Source: Thermoplasmatota archaeon (lineage in GTDB: Archaea; Thermoplasmatota; E2; DHVEG-1). From it: a stretch of DNA of 44,219 bases. This document shows, piece after piece, positions 7,966 through 16,542 of this stretch. Position 1 is the first letter of the stretch; every line of letters starts with the position of its first letter. Made by a program: the position numbers and the translations under genes. The notes under the pieces are model-generated. The model saw only the letters and a program-made list of their open reading frames with translations, was not told the DNA's origin and made no database searches. Where the stretch lies: NCBI GenBank assembly GCA_016930995.1, contig JAFGFQ010000104.1, forward strand, positions 1-44,219, given 5' to 3'.

Positions 7966-8246
7966 ACTTTACACATCAATATCCCTTGTGTTAACCCCTC
8001 TGCATTCAACCCAATAAACTGAATATGATTCTTAGCAATAAGCGAAGAGATTTTTTGCAGTAACACTTCTTTTTCTAACGCTATATTTTTCAAGTCCTTT
8101 TCGATGAGTTCGATGGCCTCCTCCGGATAAGCAAAGAAATCACCCGTGATTCGAACGCTCTGGATTACCTTTCTCTTCTCATCATACTCCAAAGAGATCT
8201 TCAAGAGTTTTCCCTGCGGCACTTTATACACAGATTGTGATCGCAT
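7962..8246 (-). CDS. lplB: Lipoate-protein ligase, accessory C-terminal subunit
   Basis: A 94-residue protein matching the C-terminal domain of lipoate-protein ligase, which the archaeal catalytic subunit needs for the adenylation step. It opens with the typical YKVPQGKLLKISLEYD strand pattern, followed by a hydrophobic GDFFAYPEEAIELIE segment and a helical C-terminus. Its stop overlaps the lplA start by 4 bases, consistent with production of both subunits in equal amounts. Note that LplB here means the archaeal accessory subunit and not octanoyltransferase LipB. Confidence 0.88.
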   Translation of the reverse strand: MRSQSVYKVPQGKLLKISLEYDEKRKVIQSVRITGDFFAYPEEAIELIEKDLKNIALEKEVLLQKISSLIAKNHIQFIGLNAEGLTQGILMCKV

Positions 8247-8299
8247 AGTCTATAGGCGTATTCAACTTTCTTTTTAAAAAGTTCTGCTTCGACGACTCC

Positions 8300-9199
8300 C
8301 TAAAGAGGGACATCCTGTGCATGATAGGAACTGCGGACAAGCGGTCCTGATTCGACATGTCGGAACCCTAGAGTATACGCGGTAGATTTTAACTCCAGGA
8401 ATTCTTCAGGAGTATAATATTTCTTCACCTCCAAATGATTGCGTGTAGGCTGCAGATATTGTCCTATTGTGAGAAAATCAACACCAACACCTCTTAAATC
8501 ATGCAATGTTCTTAGGATTTGCTCTCTTGTTTCCCCAAACCCTACCATGAACCCAGATTTTGTCGGGATTTTCACTCCTTTGATCTTTATCGCGTGTAAC
8601 ACCTTTAAACTTCGTTGATAGTTCCCTTGAGGCCGTATCCAGGCAAATAAGTCTTCAACCACCTCTATATTATGATTAATTACATCGGGTGTTGCATCGA
8701 TTACTTGTCGTAACACCTCCAGATCTCCTTTGAAATCTGGGATTAGCACCTCTATTTTACACCCTGTATTTAATAATCTTATTTCCCTGATCGTCTCATT
8801 AAACACACCTGCTCCCCCATCTTTTAAATCATCCCGAGTTACCGATGTGATCACCACGTATTTCAATTCTAGGGTTTTCACACTTTCAGCGATATCATGA
8901 GGTTCATCAGGATTAAGAGCCGAAGGTACTCCATGACACACATTACAATATCGGCACGCTCTCGTGCAGATATTACCCAGTATCAAAAAAACAGCAGTAC
9001 CACTCCCAAAACATTCCGCAATGTTTGGGCATTTTGCCTCTTCACAGATAGTATGTAACTTGGCGGATCGCAAGAGCGTCTTTACTTTTGAATATTCTTC
9101 CCCTCCACCAATTCTTACTTTGAGCCAATCCGGATGTCGCCTCATACTATCTGAAGAAAAACAATGGAGCTTATAATGCTGTTGCCTCTTGTTTCCCAT
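8300..9199 (-). CDS. lipA: Lipoyl synthase
   Basis: A radical SAM sulfur-insertion enzyme, 299 residues, which inserts two sulfur atoms into protein-bound octanoyl groups. Both clusters are visible: the auxiliary cluster C52-x4-C57-x5-C63 (CEEAKCPNIAEC) and the SAM cluster C78-x3-C82-x2-C85 (CTRACRYC). The C-terminal R-S-S-Y motif, whose Ser ligates the auxiliary cluster, is present (VRSSYHAQ). It starts 14 bases after the DUF63 gene and is followed 53 bases later by lplB, so the lipoate genes form one minus-strand unit. Confidence 0.97.
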   Translation of the reverse strand: MGNKRQQHYKLHCFSSDSMRRHPDWLKVRIGGGEEYSKVKTLLRSAKLHTICEEAKCPNIAECFGSGTAVFLILGNICTRACRYCNVCHGVPSALNPDEPHDIAESVKTLELKYVVITSVTRDDLKDGGAGVFNETIREIRLLNTGCKIEVLIPDFKGDLEVLRQVIDATPDVINHNIEVVEDLFAWIRPQGNYQRSLKVLHAIKIKGVKIPTKSGFMVGFGETREQILRTLHDLRGVGVDFLTIGQYLQPTRNHLEVKKYYTPEEFLELKSTAYTLGFRHVESGPLVRSSYHAQDVPL

Positions 9200-9213
9200 A
9201 AAAAGAAACGGTT

Positions 9214-10425
9214 CTATACGCCCATGGTCACTCTCAATAAATCCCGTAACCCCGGAGAAATACCAAGGATGAAGATTCCAATTTTCAGGAGATTTATCAA
9301 TCGTGAATATTTCCCAAGTTCTTCTCTGTAGACGACATCGAAAACGTAGATGACAAGAATGATCATCAGAAATTTAACCAGGGGAAACAACGGGGGCCAT
9401 ATCTCCATAAGAGTATTGGATGCAGGGTGTTTTTCGATATAGGATGGTAATCCCATGTGTAACGGATCATAAATACTGATGTAACTGGTTAACCCATCAA
9501 TCAGATGACCCCCAAGCATCGAGAGATTCAAGGGACTTTTGAATACCGCGATATGTTCATGACCTCGAAAGATCCAAGCAATCAGATAAACGATTGTAAG
9601 AATAAAAGCGACAAGGCCGATAATCAAAACCAACACATTAATGTAGGAGCCATACGAAACACTCCAAGGATCGCCAGTGACCCATCGTCCGATAAGGAAA
9701 AAACATGGGAGCACGACGAGTAATCCACCCGAGAAAATGACCGTATTAATCGAAATCATCTGTTTTTTACCGATACGATAAAGGAAGGGAAGAAACGCGA
9801 TCAATGAAAGAATGTAAAAAAACCACGGTTCTATGACAGACACACCACAACGAAAATCAACAAACCACAATATGGTATAGACTGTATCAATAAGAAGGAA
9901 TATCACGAAAAGAATCAAGAGCGTCTTCTTTTGGGAGAATGTCTTTTTTTTGAGGTAATACCCTAAAAAAAGAAAGAGAAGAACATAAAACGTCGTCTGA
10001 AAATATATCAATGGTGAGATGAACCAGTAGACGAAGGGAACAGTAAAATAATTCGTGTCTTCCAAAACCCGTGTCACTGGACCAAACAGGATATAGGGAA
10101 GCAACGCGAGGAGGAACCACCAATCAATCTTGATTTCAAGTTTCTTTAATAATTTATACAATCCATACAATGCACACACAAGGATAGCCCCATAGGTGAC
10201 CTCTGAGAGAAGGGTATATCCTTCAAGAGCAACGACCCCATTGTAGGAGACAGAATGCCCTGTCGCGTCAGCAACCACCGGCCCCCAGTAATACTTCCAG
10301 ATCCATTGATCATAGACTACGGAAGGAGCAAGGAAGTATCCAACGATGATTACTGTAAGAATCCCCAGGAAAATACCTAGGCACAAGATGATTTTCTGTC
10401 GTGCGCTCATTATTGGTAGTTTCAT
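9214..10425 (-). CDS. DUF63-family archaeal membrane protein
   Basis: A polytopic membrane protein of about 403 residues with roughly nine to ten hydrophobic helices. It resembles the archaea-specific DUF63 family, with the conserved motifs WKYYWGPVVADA, YNGVVALEGYTLLSEVTYG (N-terminal half), FGPVTRVLEDTNYF and MLGGHLIDGLTSY. The family has no established function. I chose the ATG at 10425 over a GTG two codons upstream; neither has a Shine-Dalgarno, so the mRNA may be leaderless. It is the first gene of the lipA-lplB-lplA unit, but whether it matters for lipoylation is unknown. Confidence 0.85.
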   Translation of the reverse strand: MKLPIMSARQKIILCLGIFLGILTVIIVGYFLAPSVVYDQWIWKYYWGPVVADATGHSVSYNGVVALEGYTLLSEVTYGAILVCALYGLYKLLKKLEIKIDWWFLLALLPYILFGPVTRVLEDTNYFTVPFVYWFISPLIYFQTTFYVLLFLFLGYYLKKKTFSQKKTLLILFVIFLLIDTVYTILWFVDFRCGVSVIEPWFFYILSLIAFLPFLYRIGKKQMISINTVIFSGGLLVVLPCFFLIGRWVTGDPWSVSYGSYINVLVLIIGLVAFILTIVYLIAWIFRGHEHIAVFKSPLNLSMLGGHLIDGLTSYISIYDPLHMGLPSYIEKHPASNTLMEIWPPLFPLVKFLMIILVIYVFDVVYREELGKYSRLINLLKIGIFILGISPGLRDLLRVTMGV

Positions 10426-10531
10426 TTGCACAGGGCTAAGAAAACGATGCTATATTAATTTACCCGCCTCCTCCCTTTTCATGACAATTATTATAAAGGA
10501 AAAATATTATGTACAATATAAGGGAAATAAT

Positions 10532-11632
10532 ATGAAGAAAATAATGACGATACTGTGCTTTTTCTTAATTATTCTTCCAATCTCTTCCATAAATGGTGGG
10601 AAAACCGATAGTAGTCTTGATATGCTTGTTTTTCCCACATCGTTTAGTTGGCGAGACATCAATGGAACTGATTATACCACCCCTATCAAAGACCAATCAC
10701 CGGCACCGACCTGTGAAGCCTATGCATTATGTGCGGTACTTGAAACAAAAATGCAGTACCAACTCAAAGAACTCTATGACCCCGATTTGTCAGAAAGCCA
10801 TCTCTATTTCTATCCTGGAGGTACCATTGCACAAGGATATGTTAGTATTGTTGATGCAGCAGAATATCTCATCGAACATGGTGTCCCTGATGAAGGATGT
10901 TACCCAGAACCACATCGAGGATTTGATTATTCCTTTGAAAGCATCCCCGGATGGGAGAACAGGACTGTAAAAATCACCGAATGGGGGTGGGTCGACCATG
11001 ACATAAACGTCATGAAGCAAGCCCTTCTTGACCATGGGCCACTGGTTATCTGCATCCATCTCTGGAGAGATTTCTTTTACTATTCTGGAGGGGTGTTAAA
11101 ACCTCATATTTTTAGATATGTTGCAGGTCATGTGGTCACCATCGTTGGCTATGATGACAGCAAGAGCGCTTGGCTTGTGAAAAACAGTTGGGGTACGAAA
11201 TGGGGACTTGAAGGATGGTTCTGGATGTCCTATGATGAGAGAATGATTGCAGAATGGTATGGTGAGAATACCGGAGTGATGTACCTTGAGGGCGTCTATG
11301 GGAACATGAAACCAGATGTTCCAAAGCTCAGTATTGAAACACCTCTGTACTCTCACACGTATCTGTTTGGAAAAGAGATTCCTACTCTCATAAAAAAATT
11401 ACCTCTTCAGAGGGCAGCTGCCCGCATCATAGGCCCCTTAACGATACAAATCACTGCTGAAAACACCGATTCTGTAACGTTCTCTCTTGATGATACACCC
11501 CAACACATCGATACGGAGGCACCATATTCCTGGGATCTTCAAGCATCTCGCGGCTTACATACACTTCTAATCACAGCGACAAATGTCCATAATGTATCCT
11601 CGCTTGCGATACAAGATATTTACGTCTTTTAA
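10532..11632 (+). CDS. Secreted papain-family (C1) cysteine peptidase with C-terminal Ig-like domain
   Basis: An exported peptidase of 366 residues. Residues 1-22 form a signal peptide (MKKIMTILCFFLIILP). The C1 catalytic set is visible: oxyanion Gln Q55, nucleophile C61 at the canonical six-residue spacing, H200 (AGHVVTIVGYDD) and N218 (KNSWGTKWGLEGW). The usual CGSCWAF around the nucleophile is replaced by PAPTCEAYALC, so the canonical Trp and disulfide partner are missing. The last ~85 residues are an Ig-like domain (SFSLDD...TEAPYSWDL) shared with other surface proteins in this window. The start at 10532 has AGGGA upstream; the reading frame stays open further 5' but that part is not protein-like. 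Confidence 0.9.
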   Translation: MKKIMTILCFFLIILPISSINGGKTDSSLDMLVFPTSFSWRDINGTDYTTPIKDQSPAPTCEAYALCAVLETKMQYQLKELYDPDLSESHLYFYPGGTIAQGYVSIVDAAEYLIEHGVPDEGCYPEPHRGFDYSFESIPGWENRTVKITEWGWVDHDINVMKQALLDHGPLVICIHLWRDFFYYSGGVLKPHIFRYVAGHVVTIVGYDDSKSAWLVKNSWGTKWGLEGWFWMSYDERMIAEWYGENTGVMYLEGVYGNMKPDVPKLSIETPLYSHTYLFGKEIPTLIKKLPLQRAAARIIGPLTIQITAENTDSVTFSLDDTPQHIDTEAPYSWDLQASRGLHTLLITATNVHNVSSLAIQDIYVF

Positions 11633-11845
11633 CAGTTTGATATATCCATGGGCGAACTATAAAAAAGAAAAAATTCAAAGGAATGATCATACACAGTAGC
11701 AGTTAGTCACCAGAGATCGTTTCCACAGATATTGGGGATCATCTATTCTCTTGGATATCATATATTTTTAGAGACAATTAATAAAGCTTGTGGTACAAGA
11801 CAAAGAAAACATAATAAACCTGTAGTTTACTCCCCTGAGTCCAAC

Positions 11846-12940
11846 ATGGAACGATTTACAAAATTTAAAACGATGATTTTCCCTAGAGAAGTCATTGTGG
11901 GTCATAACACAACCGATCAGATTAAAGGAATCTGTAGTCATCTCGCACCAAGTAATAATATCCTTCTTGTCTGTGATAAAAACACGAAACGAATCTCTGG
12001 CGATCGGATTGAAAAGATACTCTCGGGAGCAGGGTATGATCTCAACATGGTTGTCCTCTCATTGCCCTTAATAAAACGTGATGTACTCCCAGCATGGCCG
12101 ACGATTCGGGAAGTAAATACCGTTGTAAAAGAAGCGAAGAGGACCGGTTCAGATTTCTTACTTGGTGTTGGGGGTGGCTCTGTTATTGATGTTACGAAAT
12201 GTGCCGCCTATGAACTTTCGACGAATTTTGTAAGTGTCCCAACATCTGCTTCACATGATGGGATGGCATCACCTCGTGCCGCATTAAAAGACAAAAAAGG
12301 ATCCATCTCAAAAACAGCAGTATCCCCCATGGCAGTTCTTGCAGACACTGCAGTGATTATGAAAGCTCCGTACCGGATGCTTGCTTCCGGGTGTGCTGAT
12401 GTGATTTCAAATCTTACTGCGGTCAAGGACTGGGAGCTTGCACATCGCTTAAAAGACGAAGAATTCAGCACCTTTGCCGCATCACTCTCAACAACATCCT
12501 CTCAACTATTACTCAATAAAGCCGAGGACATCAGAACAGGCCTTGAAGAAGCAGTCTGGCAGGCGATAAAATGCATGGTTGTCTCAGGAGTTGCAATGAG
12601 CGTTGCTGGGAACACGCGACCTGCCTCAGGCGCTGAACACATGTTCTCCCATATGCTGGATGCCATTGCACCCGGAAAAGCGTTACATGGAGAACAATGT
12701 GGAGTTGGTTCCATTATGATGATGTACCTTCATGGAGGAGACTGGCAACAAATCCGTGATGCCTTAAAAATGATTGGTGCACCAACAACCGCAAAGGAAC
12801 TGAATATCCCAAAGAAAAAAATCATCCAAGCGCTCATGGGCGCACAGAAAATACGTCCTGACCGTTATACTATCCTTGGAGAACTTGGATTAACTGAGGA
12901 TGCTGCAAAGAAACTAGCGAAGATTGTCGGAGTGATTTGA
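11846..12940 (+). CDS. egsA: sn-glycerol-1-phosphate dehydrogenase
   Basis: The NAD(P)-dependent dehydrogenase that reduces dihydroxyacetone phosphate to sn-glycerol-1-phosphate, the step that sets the archaeal lipid backbone stereochemistry. It has 364 residues, near the family norm. The GVGGGSVIDVTKCAAY nucleotide-binding motif, PTSASHDGMASPRA, and Zn-binding His residues (GAEHMFSHMLD and LHGEQCGVGSIMMMY) are intact. The frame is open upstream to 11732, but homology begins at ATG 11846; a TATA-like block at 11755-11770 gives a leader of some 50 bases without a Shine-Dalgarno. The next gene (UPF0179) starts in its stop codon. Confidence 0.95.
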   Translation: MERFTKFKTMIFPREVIVGHNTTDQIKGICSHLAPSNNILLVCDKNTKRISGDRIEKILSGAGYDLNMVVLSLPLIKRDVLPAWPTIREVNTVVKEAKRTGSDFLLGVGGGSVIDVTKCAAYELSTNFVSVPTSASHDGMASPRAALKDKKGSISKTAVSPMAVLADTAVIMKAPYRMLASGCADVISNLTAVKDWELAHRLKDEEFSTFAASLSTTSSQLLLNKAEDIRTGLEEAVWQAIKCMVVSGVAMSVAGNTRPASGAEHMFSHMLDAIAPGKALHGEQCGVGSIMMMYLHGGDWQQIRDALKMIGAPTTAKELNIPKKKIIQALMGAQKIRPDRYTILGELGLTEDAAKKLAKIVGVI

Positions 12941-13365
12941 TGGTCCTTGTCACCCTTGTCGGTGAACTTCTTGCCGTCGAGGGGGAAGAATTCACGTATC
13001 TTGGTTCTGTTGGCGAATGCCGTAACTGTCAGTTGAAAACCGTCTGTTTTAATCTTAAACCTGGGAGAAACTACCGCATAACCAAACTACGAGAAAAATC
13101 CCATGATTGTACCATCCATGAAGGAAAGGTCATCGTCGTTGAAGTCGAAGAACTCCCGCTAACCGTTGCTATCAAGAATGAACTTCCTGAAGGAACGACA
13201 ACGACCGTAGAAAAAACCGCCTGCAAGAGCATCGGATGTGATTCATTACAAATTTGTACCAACACAGCGCTTCAGAATGGAAAAACCTATACCATCAAGA
13301 AAGTCTATGAAAAGATAAACTGTCCAAGACATTTTGAATTATACAAGGTAGATGTCTCCGATTAA
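12940..13365 (+). CDS. UPF0179-family protein
   Basis: A Cys-rich archaeal protein of 141 residues matching UPF0179. Cysteines fall in a repeated pattern: C-x2-C-x4-C in the N-terminal half (GECRNCQLKTVC), HDC, then CKSIGC, C-TN and INCPRHFEL near the end, suggesting metal or Fe-S binding. The function is unknown. The ATG at 12940 shares its A with the egsA stop (TGATG), so it is translationally coupled to egsA. Conservation of this neighbourhood could hint at a link with lipid synthesis, but that is only inference. Confidence 0.88.
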   Translation: MVLVTLVGELLAVEGEEFTYLGSVGECRNCQLKTVCFNLKPGRNYRITKLREKSHDCTIHEGKVIVVEVEELPLTVAIKNELPEGTTTTVEKTACKSIGCDSLQICTNTALQNGKTYTIKKVYEKINCPRHFELYKVDVSD

Positions 13366-13413
13366 ATTAATTGTCGTAAACCGATGGATATAAAGGAAGA
13401 ATACTGTCTTTGG

Positions 13414-14601
13414 TTAGATTTTCGCCTCACTCATTAAGAGCTTTACTTTGTCTAGCTTTTCCCAAGTAAAATCAGGTTCTTCCCTGCCAAAATGCCCATA
13501 TGCTGCGGTGTTTTTGTAGATAGGCCGGCGAAGGTCAAGTTGTGCGATGATATCCGCGGGTTTGATAGGGAAAAACTCTCTGATGAGACGTTCAATCGCA
13601 TCAAGTGATATTTTATTTGTGCCATAACAATCAATATTGATAGACACTGGTTCTGCCACACCAATAGCATAAGCAAACTGGATTTCACATTTCTCTGCTA
13701 TTCCTGCTGCAACAATGTTTTTTGCAATATATCGCGTCGCGTAGGCTGCACTTCGATCGACTTTCGATGGGTCTTTTCCAGAAAAAGCACCACCGCCATG
13801 TCGACCAATGCCGCCATACGTATCGACAATGATCTTCCTCCCTGTTAAACCGGCATCCGCATAGGGTCCACCGCGAACGAAAGCTCCTGTTGGGTTGACA
13901 TGATAAATGGTATTGTTATCTATCCAATCACTACAAATAGGTTTGATGATTGTCTCGATAACATCCTTTCGAATTCTTTCATTGGAGACGCCACTATCAT
14001 GTTGTGTCGATACAACGATGGTATGGGCTCGGAGAGGTTTTCCTTTTTCGTCATATTCAATTGAAACCTGGGATTTCCCATCAGGTCGCAGGTAAGGGAT
14101 ACGACTGGCTTTCCTGATTTCTGATAATCGTTTCGTAAGTTTATGAGCGAGAAGAATAGGTAAGGGCATGAACTCCTTTGTTTCATTACAAGCAAACCCA
14201 TACATCATCCCCTGATCGCCAGCCCCTTGTTCTTTATGGAGGTTTTTTATCGCAGTAACACCTTGGGAAATATCTGGGCTTTGCTCTGTTATTTGAACCC
14301 AAACAGAACAGGTTTCCCATTCAATACCATATTCAGATTTGGTATACCCGATTTTTTTAATGGTGTCACGGACGACATGAGGAATATCGATGTAGGCTTC
14401 AGTGGTCATTTCACCAAACACCATCACCCCTCCGTTCTTCGTTGCGGTTTCAATCGCGACCCGTGAGTTTTTATCCTGACGAAGCGCTTCATCAAGGATT
14501 GCATCAGATATCAAATCACACATTTTATCTGGATGGCCTTCAGTAACAGATTCTGAACTTATAATCGTCCTTCGTTTTGGCATAGATTCACCCACACTCA
14601 T
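13414..14601 (-). CDS. metK: S-adenosylmethionine synthetase (bacterial type)
   Basis: It makes SAM from methionine and ATP. The 395 residues carry the bacterial/eukaryotic MetK signatures: [10 protein letters not shown] (17-26), the [12 protein letters not shown] loop (about 129-140) and [19 protein letters not shown] in the last third. Most archaea use the divergent archaeal MAT family instead, so this is a notable replacement. SAM demand in this window is high, with four radical SAM proteins. The start could be M1 (14601) or M7 (14583); GGTGA lies four bases before M7, while M1 suits a leaderless transcript. It converges with the UPF0179 gene. Confidence 0.96.
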   Translation of the reverse strand: MSVGESMPKRRTIISSESVTEGHPDKMCDLISDAILDEALRQDKNSRVAIETATKNGGVMVFGEMTTEAYIDIPHVVRDTIKKIGYTKSEYGIEWETCSVWVQITEQSPDISQGVTAIKNLHKEQGAGDQGMMYGFACNETKEFMPLPILLAHKLTKRLSEIRKASRIPYLRPDGKSQVSIEYDEKGKPLRAHTIVVSTQHDSGVSNERIRKDVIETIIKPICSDWIDNNTIYHVNPTGAFVRGGPYADAGLTGRKIIVDTYGGIGRHGGGAFSGKDPSKVDRSAAYATRYIAKNIVAAGIAEKCEIQFAYAIGVAEPVSINIDCYGTNKISLDAIERLIREFFPIKPADIIAQLDLRRPIYKNTAAYGHFGREEPDFTWEKLDKVKLLMSEAKI

Positions 14602-14691
14602 AAAATGTTACTTTAGAAAGTCCACAACCCAAATGAATTTATTAAGTTTATCAAAGCAGAGTTTGATAGGAAAAAAATAAAAAAGTAAGAA

Positions 14692-15102
14692 TTACCCTAT
14701 TTTTCGTGTGGTCGTCCACATCTCATCATCAATGGTGCCGTAGATATCTTCATCAGAGAAGTTTTTCGGAAGTTTCTTATCTACAATAAGTGTCCCATGA
14801 TCTGAGGTGTTTTTCTCCTTGGAATATCGAGCGATCGTGTCTTTTTTCAGACGCCAGTAATGCGTCCGCCATTCCCGGCCATCGTACAGCGTGGTTTCTT
14901 CCCTCTCGGTCGTAAGCATCCCTTCTTCTTCAAGGATATAAAACAGCTGCCGATCTTCCGGGTCAAGTACGTTGTCGATAACCCGATCGTCGAAACCGAA
15001 AATATCCATGACAAATCCTGCGTCGCGTCGTGCTTCTTCAATATCGATTCCCACACGATTCGCTATCGCTCTTGATAGGTCATCTAAAGTGATAATGGTC
15101 AT
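14692..15102 (-). CDS. DUF6015-like protein
   Basis: A soluble 136-residue acidic protein. The N-terminal half has helices and the motif ILDPEDRQLFYILEEEGML, followed by TEREETTLYDGREWRTHYWRL, which looks like a winged-helix regulatory domain with a hydrophilic tail. I associate this sequence with DUF6015 of Thermoplasmatota, from memory. The wing-like arrangement and the missing enzyme motifs suggest a DNA-binding or regulatory role, but nothing in the neighbourhood defines it. An AAGGA precedes the ATG by about 6 bases, supporting the start. Confidence 0.7.
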   Translation of the reverse strand: MTIITLDDLSRAIANRVGIDIEEARRDAGFVMDIFGFDDRVIDNVLDPEDRQLFYILEEEGMLTTEREETTLYDGREWRTHYWRLKKDTIARYSKEKNTSDHGTLIVDKKLPKNFSDEDIYGTIDDEMWTTTRKIG

Positions 15103-15306
15103 AAAAATTCCTTCTTTTATAATTTTATCCTTCTCAGGTCGCTTCCTGCCTTTGACGATCCAAATTAATTCGCAATATATCTGTACAGACCTTCTATATA
15201 TAATTTTCTCTATTTTCCAGGTTTTTTATTGTTTTTCTGGTTAATACGTACGAAAGAACAACATTTAAACTAAAATAGAGGAAATGAATATCGTTCTGGT
15301 GTGTGA

Positions 15307-16353
15307 ATGGAGCCTTCCCTACAAAAACGATTGTTACAGAGATTACAGAATATTAACCAAAAGGATCTTTCTACGTTTCATGTCGTCATGCTTCCGGATT
15401 TCTTTTTAGATCATATTCTTTCATTTTCCACTATGCAAAAGACCTGCGATGAAATTAAAGCCATTGCATCCCAGGGTGGAGGGAATATCCCTGGAATTAC
15501 TCAGGATATTCATCAAGGGGGAAATGCAGCGAACACCGCTCTTGGATTAGCCCGATTTGGTATGAGTGCTCATCTGATCTGTCAGACCAGCTCCTTTGGG
15601 AGACATGTCCTTGACTATTTCTTGGGGAACAATGGCGTAGATCTCTCCGGTGTGAAAAGCAATGGAAACCTTGCGATAACAGCAGCAATGGAGTATCAAG
15701 AACCACTCGCCAATGTCATGATTGGAGACCCTGGGTCCGTTGCAACCTTCTCTTTTGAGCAGTTACATGATCATGATATCGAGTTGATTACATCGGCACA
15801 TCTTGTTGGAGTAACAAACTGGAACCTTAATCGTTATGGAACAGAGCTTGCTTCTCAGGTGTTTGCGATTGCAAAGAAACAGAATGTCAGAACATTTTTT
15901 GACTCTGGTGATCCTTCCCCTCGGCTCCGAGATATTCCTGAGCTTGTCCAGAAGGTTTTGATGGATCCCTCTTTGGATATTTTTGGATTAAACGAAAATG
16001 AACTGAATCATTATAGCAATACTGTTAATAAAACGAAAGAGGAAATGATTGCTGCCGTAGCATCATTGAAAAAGAGAATGTCCGCACGAATAGATTTACA
16101 TACGTCTCTTTTTTCCAGTTCGTTTCAGACACATTCGACGATAATACCAACAATCCCTCATCTGACTGTGAGGCGGATCACCGGGGCAGGTGATGCATGG
16201 AACGCTGCGAACATCTTTGCCGATCTACTTGGTTTTGCTGATGATGAACGATTATTATTTGCAAACATCGCTGCGGGACAATACATTTCTTCACCAAGTC
16301 TTGTTCATTCAACAATCGATTCAGTTATTTATTTTATTAAAAAAACCATATAA
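15307..16353 (+). CDS. PfkB-family carbohydrate/nucleoside kinase
   Basis: A ribokinase-like kinase of 348 residues. The N-terminal substrate-binding GGNAANTALGLARFG segment (about residues 77-91) and the PfkB C-terminal signature with catalytic Asp in I291-T-G-A-G-D296 are present. The family phosphorylates sugars, nucleosides or related small molecules; the long N-terminal 40 residues and the region around 60-75 do not match a specific subfamily, so the substrate is open. It is a single gene, divergent from DUF6015 and convergent with the HD-domain gene. Confidence 0.88.
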   Translation: MEPSLQKRLLQRLQNINQKDLSTFHVVMLPDFFLDHILSFSTMQKTCDEIKAIASQGGGNIPGITQDIHQGGNAANTALGLARFGMSAHLICQTSSFGRHVLDYFLGNNGVDLSGVKSNGNLAITAAMEYQEPLANVMIGDPGSVATFSFEQLHDHDIELITSAHLVGVTNWNLNRYGTELASQVFAIAKKQNVRTFFDSGDPSPRLRDIPELVQKVLMDPSLDIFGLNENELNHYSNTVNKTKEEMIAAVASLKKRMSARIDLHTSLFSSSFQTHSTIIPTIPHLTVRRITGAGDAWNAANIFADLLGFADDERLLFANIAAGQYISSPSLVHSTIDSVIYFIKKTI

Positions 16354-16437
16354 AATAACAATTCTATTTCATTTGTCTCCTGAATAAGTTGGACATTTAT
16401 CGCAAGGTTTTTATACAAAATATATTAATTCTATAAA

Positions 16438-16450
16438 AAAATTTATATAC
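16438..16450 (+). promoter_or_regulatory. TATA-like promoter upstream of a hairpin
   Basis: A TATA-like core (AAATTTATATACT) within a longer A/T block at 16417-16450, between the 3' ends of the PfkB and HD genes. A start 22-27 bases downstream would fall at about 16471, the first base of a 9-bp perfect inverted repeat. No ORF follows on this strand. Confidence 0.4.
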
Positions 16451-16470
16451 TATCTCTCCTTATCAACATC

Positions 16471-16531
16471 AGAATGGGGGAGGCAACAACTTTTTTAATC
16501 TCTCCTCACCACCTTCAAACTTCCCCATTCT
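16471..16531 (+). ncRNA. Candidate small structured RNA
   Basis: A 61-base segment whose ends pair perfectly (AGAATGGGG 16471-16479 with CCCCATTCT 16523-16531), extended inward by G-T, A-T and G-C pairs. The loop contains a run of six T (16491-16496) and a pyrimidine-rich stretch. It lies in a convergent intergenic region about 25 bases after a TATA-like box, so its own transcription is plausible. It may instead be a shared 3'-end structure for the two flanking genes. No known family was recognised. Confidence 0.35.
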
Positions 16532-16542
16532 CTCCTTATTCT

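Noticed and set aside
10346..10531. Extension of the protease gene by 62 codons
   Set aside because: The extension overlaps the divergent DUF63 gene and is not protein-like; the signal peptide begins at 10532, which has its own ribosome-binding site.
14602..14691. Possible SAM-sensing riboswitch near metK
   Set aside because: The stretch upstream of metK is only 90 bases, A/T-rich, with no recognisable riboswitch helices.
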